Below are positions 25,114-34,851 of a DNA stretch of 64,000 nucleotides, piece after piece. Below the pieces are notes generated by a model. It saw only the letters and a list, made by a program, of their open reading frames with translations, did no database searches and was not told where the DNA came from. Numbering within the stretch: the stretch's first letter is position 1; each line of letters begins with the position of its first letter. Both the position numbers and the translations under genes were made by a program. Location: the NCBI GenBank assembly GCA_016209885.1, contig JACQVF010000042.1, positions 19,938 to 83,937 of the forward strand, read 5' to 3'. This DNA is from Gemmatimonadota bacterium (GTDB lineage: Bacteria > Gemmatimonadota > Gemmatimonadetes > Longimicrobiales > Gaopeijiaceae).

Positions 25114-26172
25114 CTACCTCCGGCAGTCGTAGCGAATCAGGCTTGACCTGTTGCTCGCGACTTTCTGGCCGAGGCTGATCACGCCCTGGCCGTGCACGTG
25201 AATCTCTTCCCGGTGGACGAAGACTTCGGACTCGTCGTCGAGCCGCAGGAACGTGCCGTTCGTGCTGTGGTCGATGAGGAAGAACTTGTCCGTCCGGCGC
25301 TCGATGGTCGCGTGGTTGCGGGAGACGACCGCCTCGTCCACCACCAGGTCGTTGTGCTCGCCGCGGCCGAGGGAGAACGAGCCGCGATCGTCTTCGACGC
25401 GGATCTCGCGGTCGCAGAATGTGAGCGTCAGTCTTGCGAAGCGCAGCCTCTCGAGTGGCAAGTGGGTGCCCGGCGTCACGGTGAGGCGCGAGATGTCCGT
25501 CTGCCAGATGACGTCGCAGATCTCGACCATCTCCTGCTTCCCTCGCACCGTCACCTGCCCGAGGCTCCGGGCCAGGACGCCCTCCGACCCCAGGATTCTT
25601 TCCACCGTATCCTTCGTGGTGATGATCTGACCGCCCTTCGCCAGCCCGGCCATACGCGCCGCCACGTTGACCGCGTCGCCGAAGACGTCGCCGTGCTCCG
25701 ACAGCACGCTTCCGAACTGGAGGCCGATCCGGATGCTTACGTTGGGGTAAGTGTCCGCCGCGGGCTGGCTCACCAGCGTCTGCATCGTGCAAGCGGACTG
25801 CACCGCTCTCTCGGCCGTGGGGAACGTGCACATGATCTCGTCGCCGATGGTCTTGACGATTGTGCCGCCGTGCTCGGTGGCGGCGCCGGCGAGGGTCGAT
25901 AGCGTCGCAGCGATCACTTCGCGGGCGCGGGCGTCCCCCAAGGTCTCGAAGAGCTGCGTGCTCTTGCAGACGTCGGCGAAGAGGATGGCCAGATCCATCT
26001 GCTCGCGTGCCATAGCTCGTGCCGCGGCCTGGGTAGAGATGGGGTCAAGCAGGTCGCCGAGAACTGCAGCGCGTGACGCACTACATTCCTTCAGGGCCCT
26101 GCTTCGTGCCACACGAACGGCAGCCGCCGCGGAGAAGACGTCGCACGACGCCGCCCGGCGGTCGCTCGGCAA
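25114..26172 (-). CDS. Class III adenylate/guanylate cyclase fused to an FHA domain
   Basis: Up to 352 residues. The cyclase domain (about 58-225 of the longest form) starts LAILFADVCKSTQLFETLGD, with the metal Asp in FADVCKS, KTIGDEIMCTF carrying the second metal Asp, and HGDVFGDAVNVAARM carrying the transition-state/Arg region. The FHA domain (about 255-345) has LGRGEHNDLVVDEAVVSRNH and STNGTFLRL, a complete phosphothreonine site. No TM helix is seen, so it is cytoplasmic. The start is uncertain: the longest form begins at TTG 26172; ATG 26013 directly before the cyclase domain is the conservative choice. The FHA domain could recruit it to the product of a Ser/Thr kinase such as that at 17316. 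It is divergent from mlaE. Confidence 0.85.
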   Translation of the reverse strand: MPSDRRAASCDVFSAAAAVRVARSRALKECSASRAAVLGDLLDPISTQAAARAMAREQMDLAILFADVCKSTQLFETLGDARAREVIAATLSTLAGAATEHGGTIVKTIGDEIMCTFPTAERAVQSACTMQTLVSQPAADTYPNVSIRIGLQFGSVLSEHGDVFGDAVNVAARMAGLAKGGQIITTKDTVERILGSEGVLARSLGQVTVRGKQEMVEICDVIWQTDISRLTVTPGTHLPLERLRFARLTLTFCDREIRVEDDRGSFSLGRGEHNDLVVDEAVVSRNHATIERRTDKFFLIDHSTNGTFLRLDDESEVFVHREEIHVHGQGVISLGQKVASNRSSLIRYDCRR

Positions 26173-26205
26173 GATAGGACGCGCGCGCCTCGCCCGGCAA
26201 TCGGC

Positions 26206-26234
26206 TTGTCAAGGGAGAGGCTGACGGATAAAGT
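26206..26234 (+). promoter_or_regulatory. Putative promoter of the mlaE operon, giving an almost leaderless mRNA
   Basis: -35 TTGTCA (26206-26211), 17-bp spacer, -10 TAAAGT (26229-26234). Predicted start of transcription is near 26241, only about 5 nt before the ATG at 26246, and no SD precedes that ATG. Confidence 0.5.
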
Positions 26235-26245
26235 GACTGGGGCGT

Positions 26246-27022
26246 ATGAGAAGACCGGGCCGTCCTCGTTCCGTGGGCCAGTACGAGTCCCTGGGCCTGA
26301 CGCCCTTCCTGGGAGCTGCCCTGGCGTCCGCCGGCCGGTTCCCACGCCGTGCGATCCCCTGGGCGGTCAAGATGGCCTCGGATCAGGTGCGCTTCACGCT
26401 GGTGGAGGGCGTGCCGCTCGTGGCGTTGCTGGCCTTCGCCACGGGTGCAGCGGTGGCCCTGGAGGTGATCCGGCTAGCCGGATGGCTCGGCGTGGGCGAC
26501 ACTCTTGGGCTCGTTCTTTCCCTCATCATCGTCCGGCACTTCGGACCGCTACTCACTGCGATCCTGGTACTGGGGCGTTCCGGCACGGCGGTCGTCACGG
26601 AGATGGCGACGGTCCGCCTTACCGGTGAGGTCTCGGGTTTGGAGGCGCTGGGGATCAGCCCGCTCCATTACTACGTCTATCCGCGCCTGGCGGGTGGAGC
26701 GCTCTCCATGGCTGCGCTGATGGTGGTGTTCGATTTCGCGGGGCTCGCCGGTGCCTGGTCCGTGGCCTCGATCCAGGAAGGGATGACCCCCGCCTCGTTT
26801 CTCGAGAGTCTTCTCACTAACGTGAGCCCGGTCGACGTGGCGGTGACGCTCTTCAAGGGTGTCCTCTACGGGCTTGGCATGGTTGTGCTGTGCGTCCATG
26901 CCGGGCTCGCGTACGGGACGGGCGCGACGCAGATCCCGATCGCGGCGCGGCGGGGCGTGATCCGATCGCTGCTCTTCATGTTCACGTGCTCGGTGGCATT
27001 CGCCCTGCTTCCGGGAGTCTGA
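26246..27022 (+). CDS. MlaE-family ABC transporter permease
   Basis: A 258-residue membrane permease of the MlaE/TGD1 family, which moves phospholipids between membranes together with an ATPase (MlaF) and an MCE protein (MlaD). It has about five TM helices. The family signature is seen as LVLGRSGTAVVTEMATVRLTG followed by EALGISPLHYYVYPR, the coupling-helix region that contacts the ATPase. The ATG at 26246 has no SD but fits a promoter that would start the RNA about 5 nt upstream. The next two genes follow by 3 and 4 bp, forming a compact mlaE-mlaF-mlaD-like operon. MlaB, MlaC and an MlaA homologue are not present here. Confidence 0.9.
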   Translation: MRRPGRPRSVGQYESLGLTPFLGAALASAGRFPRRAIPWAVKMASDQVRFTLVEGVPLVALLAFATGAAVALEVIRLAGWLGVGDTLGLVLSLIIVRHFGPLLTAILVLGRSGTAVVTEMATVRLTGEVSGLEALGISPLHYYVYPRLAGGALSMAALMVVFDFAGLAGAWSVASIQEGMTPASFLESLLTNVSPVDVAVTLFKGVLYGLGMVVLCVHAGLAYGTGATQIPIAARRGVIRSLLFMFTCSVAFALLPGV

Positions 27023-27025
27023 CAC

Positions 27026-27679
27026 GTGGCGTCCAAGGAAGTCCTCCTCCGCCTGCGCGATGTCCGCCTGCCGACTGCGGACCCGGATGCCCTGACGCCG
27101 CCGCTGTCCCTCGACCTCGAGGCGGGTCAGGTGGTAGCCGTGTGTGCGCCGGTAGGGGCGGGCGCGGTGCTCATCCGCGCGTGCCTGGGGCTGACCAGGC
27201 TTACGGCCGGCGAGCTGGAGATTCTTGGGGTGAAGCCCTGGGGGCTGCCGCAGGCCGAGCTGGACCGGGTGCGGGAGCAGGTCGGGACGGTGCTTCACCC
27301 TCACGGGCTCGTGAGCAACGTCACGATTCGGGGGAACGTGCTTCTGCCCTTGCTCTACGGGCACGGTGCAGCCAATCCCGATGCACAGGATCGGGTGGCC
27401 GATCTCCTGGCCGCGCTGGGGCTGACGGCGCTGGCGGGCCGACGGCCGGACGCGGCGGGCCCGGGGACGTGTGAGCGGGTGGCGGTGGCGCGGGCGCTGG
27501 CGAGGAGACCCCGGCTCCTGCTCCTGGAGAACCTGGACGCCTCCCTTACGCCGCAGGAGATTGGTGGGATCATGATTTTGTGCCGAGGCGAGGTCGGGAC
27601 GGTCCTGCTCACGGCGACGGATTCGGGGGCGGCAGCCTGCGGGCTGTGCGACAGGGTATTGGATCTTTCCGCGGGCTGA
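27026..27679 (+). CDS. MlaF-like ABC ATPase domain protein lacking all catalytic motifs
   Basis: A 217-residue protein with the length and layout of an ABC nucleotide-binding domain, but each catalytic element is changed. Walker A reads APVGAGAVL where GPxGxGKST is expected, losing the Lys and Thr/Ser. The Q-loop Gln is replaced (TVLHPHG). The signature is AGPGTCERVAVARAL instead of LSGGxxxR. Walker B is RLLLLENLDASLTP, with Glu-Asn for Asp-Glu. The switch His is missing (LLTATDSG). The frame is intact, uninterrupted and tightly placed between mlaE and mlaD, which argues for a maintained non-hydrolysing partner rather than decay. A genuine ATPase may be supplied from elsewhere. Confidence 0.85.
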   Translation: MASKEVLLRLRDVRLPTADPDALTPPLSLDLEAGQVVAVCAPVGAGAVLIRACLGLTRLTAGELEILGVKPWGLPQAELDRVREQVGTVLHPHGLVSNVTIRGNVLLPLLYGHGAANPDAQDRVADLLAALGLTALAGRRPDAAGPGTCERVAVARALARRPRLLLLENLDASLTPQEIGGIMILCRGEVGTVLLTATDSGAAACGLCDRVLDLSAG

Positions 27680-27683
27680 AGTC

Positions 27684-28637
27684 ATGTACTGGCAGCGCTC
27701 GGACCTGTACGTCGGCCTCGTGCTCCTGGTGGTGGCGGGACTCGTGGCGGTTGCGATCCTGACCACAGTCCCTCGCTTCCGGGCCCGGGGCCAGGCGCTC
27801 AGCTTCCGGGTCGAGCGCCTGTACCGGTTGGAGGAAGGCGCCCCCGTCCTGCTGGACGGCTACCCCGTGGGACGCGTGCGCTCCATCTCCCCGGTGGCGG
27901 GGTCCGGAGACCTGGAGTTCCGGGTCACGATCGCGGTGCGGCGGCGGCTGCCATCGGGTCTCCGCCTGGAGCTCCGGCAAGGAACCTCGGCGGAGATATC
28001 CTCGGAGACACTGTTCAGCGCGCCCGTGGTCATGCTGCGTCCGTCCATCAATCCGGGCGCTGCGGTCCTCGCGGAAGGTGCGACGATCCCGGCGCGGGTC
28101 GGCGCCGTTGCCGCGGAAGCCCTGGGGAGAAGAGTGCCCGAGCTCATCGACCGGCTCGACACGACGCTTGCTCGCCTGCCGGGGATCATGAGCCAGGTGG
28201 CAGAGACGTTCGCAAGCACGCGCACCGTCTCCGATACCGCCCGGGCCCTGCTGGCGGAGCTGCACGGCACGACGGCGGCCCTGGCGCGTGACGCCGAGCG
28301 GGTCCTGGGCGAGGCCGAGCGCAGCGTGCGTTCGCTGGGCGAGCTCGGTACCAGCGCCAATCGGGGGGTCGACACCCTGGTCCAACAGGCCCTGGTGGCG
28401 GTGGACAGCATGAGCCTCGCCATAGCGGGGCTATCGCGGCTGGTGCAGGAACTCCGCGCCATGCGCGCCGACGCGGAGCCGAGCGTGGTCCAGATCCTGG
28501 CGGATCTGGAAGAGGTGACCATGATCCTGAACAACCTCGTGCGCTCCATCTCGGAGCGCCCGCTCAGGGTGCTCACCGGGGTAAGAGTGCCCAGGGAGCT
28601 GGTGGACACGCCGTCCGTGCCGGACTCGTCGCTGTGA
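27684..28637 (+). CDS. MCE/MlaD-family lipid-binding protein
   Basis: A 317-residue protein anchored by one N-terminal TM helix (about 10-30, VGLVLLVVAGLVAVAILT). The MCE domain follows (about 38-120: LSFRVERLYRLEEGAPVLLDGYPVGRV is shown here in part as GAPVLLDGYPVGRV) and then about 180 residues of alternating Ala/Leu/Glu/Arg consistent with a long coiled coil. MlaD-type proteins form hexameric rings in the periplasm that pass lipids to or from the MlaE permease. It is the third gene of the operon, 4 bp after the degenerate ATPase. The long helical tail resembles MCE proteins that build needle- or tube-like channels toward the outer membrane. Confidence 0.9.
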   Translation: MYWQRSDLYVGLVLLVVAGLVAVAILTTVPRFRARGQALSFRVERLYRLEEGAPVLLDGYPVGRVRSISPVAGSGDLEFRVTIAVRRRLPSGLRLELRQGTSAEISSETLFSAPVVMLRPSINPGAAVLAEGATIPARVGAVAAEALGRRVPELIDRLDTTLARLPGIMSQVAETFASTRTVSDTARALLAELHGTTAALARDAERVLGEAERSVRSLGELGTSANRGVDTLVQQALVAVDSMSLAIAGLSRLVQELRAMRADAEPSVVQILADLEEVTMILNNLVRSISERPLRVLTGVRVPRELVDTPSVPDSSL

Positions 28638-28808
28638 ACGGCAGAGCGGGTTATTGACCACTGCGAAAGGAATGCAGCATAGGCTCCGTAGCACCGCGCC
28701 AGAACACGGCCTGCTGCAAGGGGGTTCGCGAGGCTACCAGCGCCGAATGATGCGTTGATAACGCATCGATCCAATACAGCGCGTTGGCGGGGCTGAGGGG
28801 CGGCGAAG

Positions 28809-31610
<2,802 letters not shown>

Positions 31611-31630
31611 CGTCTCACCCTGTCGGCCAG

Positions 31631-31650
31631 TGCTTCAGCGACCTGCTGAA
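31631..31650. repeat. Dispersed intergenic motif, copy in sucA leader
   Basis: TTCAGCGACCTGCTGAA forms a small perfect hairpin (stem TTCAGC/GCTGAA, loop GACCT) 20 nt upstream of the sucA start codon. It is one of at least six copies of the AGCGACCTGC motif in the window. Confidence 0.55.
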
Positions 31651-31707
31651 TACTAGTAGTTTTGCCCTGGCACGCGAGGCCGCGCGAGCGGGCGAGCGGG
31701 CGAGTTC

Positions 31708-33069
31708 TCAGCGCGTTGCGGGAGCGTGCGGGTCGGGGCGGGCGCGGAGCCCGGGTGCCGGCGTGGAGGCTTCCGGGAGCCAGAGCAGGAAAACGGTTGC
31801 CGCGAGGGCGATGGCCGCGCCGACGCAGAACGCGGCGGGCGCGCCGAACCGCTCCCAGAGGAAGCCGAACCCCAGGCTGGCGGGGAACGCGGCGACGCCC
31901 ACGGCCAGGTGATAGCCGCCCATCACGCGGCCGAGCTCGGCGGGCCGGGCGAAGGACGCGATGAGGGCGCGCTCGGGGCCCTCCGAGAGGCCGAAGTGAA
32001 GCCCGTACAGCAGGAAGAGAGCCCAGGCGTGCCAGGGCTCGCTGGCCAGGGCGAAGCCCAGGTAGACGAGGGCGTAGACCGTCCAGCCCGCGGCGATGAC
32101 GCGCCGCGGCCCAAGGCGGTCGGCCGCGTCGCCACCGGGGAGCGACCAAGCCACCTTGCTCAGGTGGAAGGCCGCCCACAGGAGGGGGAGCAGCGCCGCG
32201 CTCACCCCGAGCCGCTGCGCGCGCAGGAGCAGGAACGCGTCCGTGGAGTTTCCCAGAGTGAACAGGAAGAACACGAAGAGCAATCGTCCGGTGCCCCGGG
32301 ACAGCGTGTCGGGCCCGGCCGCAGCGGGGTCTGCCGGCGAGGCGGACGCGGGCATGTCGGGCGGTACGGGCCGCGTGGGATCGGGCGCGCTGCGCGCGCG
32401 AGCGTGCGGATCGGGTGCCGCCGCCGGTGACCCGCCCGGCGGATGCGCGGCGACCGGAACCTCGCGGACGGTGCGCCAGAGTAGAAGGAGGGTGCCGGCC
32501 GCGGGCAGCGCCGCGAGTCCGAACACGACGCGGAGGTCCGAGGTCAGAGCGAGCAGGAGCAGCGTGGCGAGGAGCGGTCCCAGAAGCGCGCCGGTGTGGT
32601 CGAGAGCCCGCTGGGTGGCGAAGGCGAGGCCTCGGGCGGAAGGCGGGACCGAATGGGCGAGGAGCGCGTCGCGTGGCGCCGAGCGCACGCCCTTGCCGAC
32701 GCGATCCGCCGCCCGGATGAGCAGAACGTGCCACGGCGCGGCCGCCAGCGCGATGAGGGGCCGGGCCACAGAGGCGACGCCGTAGCCCAGGAGCACGAGG
32801 GGCTTGCGGCGCCGGAGCCGATCGGACCAGGCGCCGAAGCCCAGCTTCACCAGGCTGTTCAGAGACTCCGCCAAGCCCTCGATCAGGCCGAGGACGGGCA
32901 CCGCCGCGCCCAGCGTCCCCGTGAGGAACGCGGGGAGCAGCGGGTAGATCATCTCGCTGGCCGTGTCGTTGAGAAGCGAGGCACCGCCGAGCCCGAACAC
33001 GTTCCGCGGCTGCCGCCGAACGCGGCGCCACAGAGATGCCTGCGCGTGCGGGTACCCGTTGCGTGTCAC
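31708..33069 (-). CDS. MFS transporter
   Basis: Major facilitator superfamily permease of about 453 residues with twelve predicted TM helices in two halves, joined by a long Pro/Ala/Asp-rich cytoplasmic loop (about residues 205-265). The N-terminal half begins FGLGGASLLNDTASEMIYPLLP and has the loop 2-3 motif GAWSDRLRRRKPLVLLGYG, typical of the MFS subgroup found in many soil bacteria (drug or small-molecule efflux-like). The GTG at 33069 is chosen from GGGGAG 8 nt upstream. The frame stays open upstream to 34257 but that part overlaps pgeF on the other strand and is not coding. It may be cotranscribed with sucA, which lies 97 bp downstream. Confidence 0.88.
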   Translation of the reverse strand: MTRNGYPHAQASLWRRVRRQPRNVFGLGGASLLNDTASEMIYPLLPAFLTGTLGAAVPVLGLIEGLAESLNSLVKLGFGAWSDRLRRRKPLVLLGYGVASVARPLIALAAAPWHVLLIRAADRVGKGVRSAPRDALLAHSVPPSARGLAFATQRALDHTGALLGPLLATLLLLALTSDLRVVFGLAALPAAGTLLLLWRTVREVPVAAHPPGGSPAAAPDPHARARSAPDPTRPVPPDMPASASPADPAAAGPDTLSRGTGRLLFVFFLFTLGNSTDAFLLLRAQRLGVSAALLPLLWAAFHLSKVAWSLPGGDAADRLGPRRVIAAGWTVYALVYLGFALASEPWHAWALFLLYGLHFGLSEGPERALIASFARPAELGRVMGGYHLAVGVAAFPASLGFGFLWERFGAPAAFCVGAAIALAATVFLLWLPEASTPAPGLRARPDPHAPATR

Positions 33070-33378
33070 GCCGATCTCTCCCCTGCGGCGAAGCGCACTA
33101 CGATCCGGACAAGCTACGGTACGATGAACCGGCCCGCGCGCCCAGGGGTCGAGAAGGGCGGCCGAACCGTCTACATTGTGCCCAGTGTGCCGCGACGATC
33201 GGGACGGACGCTGCCGCTCGGGGCTGAGCGCAGCGGCCGGTGCGCCACCCCGTAGGCGCGCTGGGGGGTGGAGGCGCTCTCCGCCTTTCGCGGGAACCTC
33301 GAGCATGGGGCCGTGGTTTGAGGGCATAGCAGCGAGCTGTTGGGGGGGGTGCGTTCCGACTATGGGGCTGTAGCGAGA
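33070..33378. other. Divergent intergenic region between MFS and pgeF
   Basis: A 309-bp spacer holding the 5' regions of both genes. A possible plus-strand -10 (TACATT near 33171) with a TCGAGA -35 at 17 bp spacing is visible but weak. No repeat or RNA gene is recognised. Confidence 0.4.
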
Positions 33379-34167
33379 ATGCCGGCGAACACGGAGGTCG
33401 AGCTCGTTCGCGAGCGTCCGGCGACGGGCGCGGTGCCGCTCTATGTCCACGCGATGTGGAGCGAGCGGTTTCCGTGGCTGGTCCAGGGCACCACGGCCGC
33501 GGGGCCGGGTGAGGCGCCCTTCGACCTCCGTCTCTTCGGCTCGGCGCCGGTGGGTCGGGTGCTGGAGCGCTGGGAGCAGCTTCGTGAGGCGACGGGCTGC
33601 CCGCGGGTCGTCATCTCCCGGCAGGTCCACGGGACTCGCGTCCTGGTTCACGGTGCGGGCGGCTCCGAGGACTCTCGGGCCCCGGGGCTGTTCGTCACCC
33701 GCGGCTACGATGGTCACGCGACGCGGGCGCCGGGGCTCCTTCTCACGGTCTCCGTGGCGGACTGCGTGCCGATCTCGGCGGTGGACCCGGCCCGCCGCGC
33801 CATTGCGCTCCTCCACGGCGGGTGGCGAGGGATCGCCGCTGGGGTGGTGGAGGCAGGCGTGTCCGCGCTGGTGAAGCTGGGGGGTTCGCGGCCCGACGAG
33901 CTCTACGTTCACCTGGGGCCGGCCATCTGCGGCGGGTGTTACGAAGTGGCCCCGGAGGTCCACGCGGCGCTCGGCTTTCCGATCCCGGCCCGCCCGGCGC
34001 CCGTGGACCTGCGAGCGCTGCTCGTGGAGCGTGCGATCGCGCTGGGCGTGCGGCGCGATCGGCTGAGCGTGAGCGCGCACTGCACGAAGTGCGGCGACTC
34101 CCCGTTCTTCTCGCACCGGGGCGGAAGAGCCGAGCGGCAGATGGGGGTGCTGGGGATTCGCGGTTAA
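33379..34167 (+). CDS. pgeF: PgeF/YfiH family (laccase-domain) protein
   Basis: A 262-residue protein of the YfiH/DUF152 family, historically called polyphenol oxidase or multicopper laccase-like and now linked to peptidoglycan precursor editing and purine nucleoside cleavage. The zinc-site residues are in the three usual motifs: ISRQVHGTRVLVH, LLTVSVADCVPIS and ALLHGGWRGIAAGVV, followed by GPAICGGCYEV and SAHCTKCGDSPFFSHRG. All are intact, so it should be active. The ATG at 33379 is used because family proteins begin close to there. The stop codon lies at the left end of a MITE-like element. Confidence 0.93.
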   Translation: MPANTEVELVRERPATGAVPLYVHAMWSERFPWLVQGTTAAGPGEAPFDLRLFGSAPVGRVLERWEQLREATGCPRVVISRQVHGTRVLVHGAGGSEDSRAPGLFVTRGYDGHATRAPGLLLTVSVADCVPISAVDPARRAIALLHGGWRGIAAGVVEAGVSALVKLGGSRPDELYVHLGPAICGGCYEVAPEVHAALGFPIPARPAPVDLRALLVERAIALGVRRDRLSVSAHCTKCGDSPFFSHRGGRAERQMGVLGIRG

Positions 34168-34350
34168 CAGGTGCTGAAAAAAAGGCCGGGTACGCCTCCA
34201 CGACAGGAGGGGCACCGTATGAGCCGCGGCGCTCAACTCGCCGGGCCGCCCTGCCACTCGCCGGGCCGTCCTCGGCGCTCCGCGATTTTCGCGGCGGGGT
34301 CATACGGTGCCCCTCACCCACTCGTTCGGCGGGGCTTCTGAGCACCTGTG
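34166..34350. repeat. MITE-like element with nested inverted repeats, copy B
   Basis: A 185-bp non-coding element that begins at the pgeF stop codon. Outer arms CAGGTGCT (34168-34175) and AGCACCTG (34341-34348) are inverted. Inner arms AGGGGCACCGTATGA (34208-34222) and TCATACGGTGCCCCT (34300-34314) are a perfect 15-bp inverted repeat. The interior shares several 9-12 bp blocks in order with 3861-4010. No ORF for a transposase is inside, so it would be non-autonomous or a large palindromic (BIME-like) unit. An A-run at 34176-34183 next to the left arm could also help end transcription. Confidence 0.65.
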
Positions 34351-34395
34351 AACGCCCTTGTGGGGGCGAGGGTGCACACCTTATCCGTTCCGCAC

Positions 34396-34632
34396 ATGGA
34401 TCCCGGTCTGTGCGGGCGTTGTCGGCACGCGCGGGTCATCGAGAACCGGCGGGGCTCGCGGTTCTACCTCTGCGAACGGTCGCGGGCAGATCCGTCGTTT
34501 CCCCGCTATCCCCCGCTCCCCGTGCTGCGGTGCCGGGGCTTCGAGCCGGAGGGCGAGAGCGGTGGTCGGGGCCGGGAGATGGACGGCGGTGGAGGGCGAC
34601 CCGCCGGACGGCCGCGAACGCCGCGAGGATGA
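34396..34632 (+). CDS. Small zinc-ribbon-like protein
   Basis: A 78-residue protein whose first 50 residues are compact and conserved-looking: MDPGLCGRCRHARVIENRR, then GSRFYLCERS and FPRYPPLPVLRCRGF. Four cysteines (CxxC, then LC, then RC) can bind one zinc ion. This short domain occurs as a stand-alone protein of unknown function in many bacteria. The C-terminal 28 residues are Gly/Arg-rich and probably disordered. The ATG at 34396 is preferred over one at 34348, which overlaps the end of the MITE-like element. No SD is clear. It may bind RNA or act as a metal-bound adaptor; nothing in the context decides this. Confidence 0.75.
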   Translation: MDPGLCGRCRHARVIENRRGSRFYLCERSRADPSFPRYPPLPVLRCRGFEPEGESGGRGREMDGGGGRPAGRPRTPRG

Positions 34633-34674
34633 GCGCCTGCGCGGCTGGCGCCGGCGGACCATACGGAGGAAGCC

Positions 34675-34815
34675 ATGAGCGATGCGGTGCGCGGGGCGCG
34701 GGCGCCAACCGAGGGAGTGCCGGTGCTGGGTCGGGACGGGCACGTCGGGCGCGGCACCGCGGTCCACAAGGCACGCGGGCCGGCGTGCGCGGGCGGCGCG
34801 GAAGCGCGGCCGTGA
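34675..34815 (+). CDS. Possible 46-residue peptide
   Basis: A short frame starting at ATG 34675 with GGAGG at 34665-34669, the best SD in this stretch, and ending 36 bp before the glycosyltransferase start. The product is Gly/Arg/Ala-rich (MSDAVRGARAPTEGVPVLG at the start) with no TM helix or motif. It could be a leader peptide or chance; the high GC makes short open frames common. Confidence 0.3.
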   Translation: MSDAVRGARAPTEGVPVLGRDGHVGRGTAVHKARGPACAGGAEARP

Positions 34816-34851
34816 GCTGACGGAGCCGATCGGGAATCGGGAGTCCCCGGG

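Noticed and set aside
33070..34257. N-terminal extension of the MFS transporter frame
   Set aside because: The open frame upstream of 33069 overlaps pgeF on the other strand and lacks hydrophobic character; the SD supports 33069.
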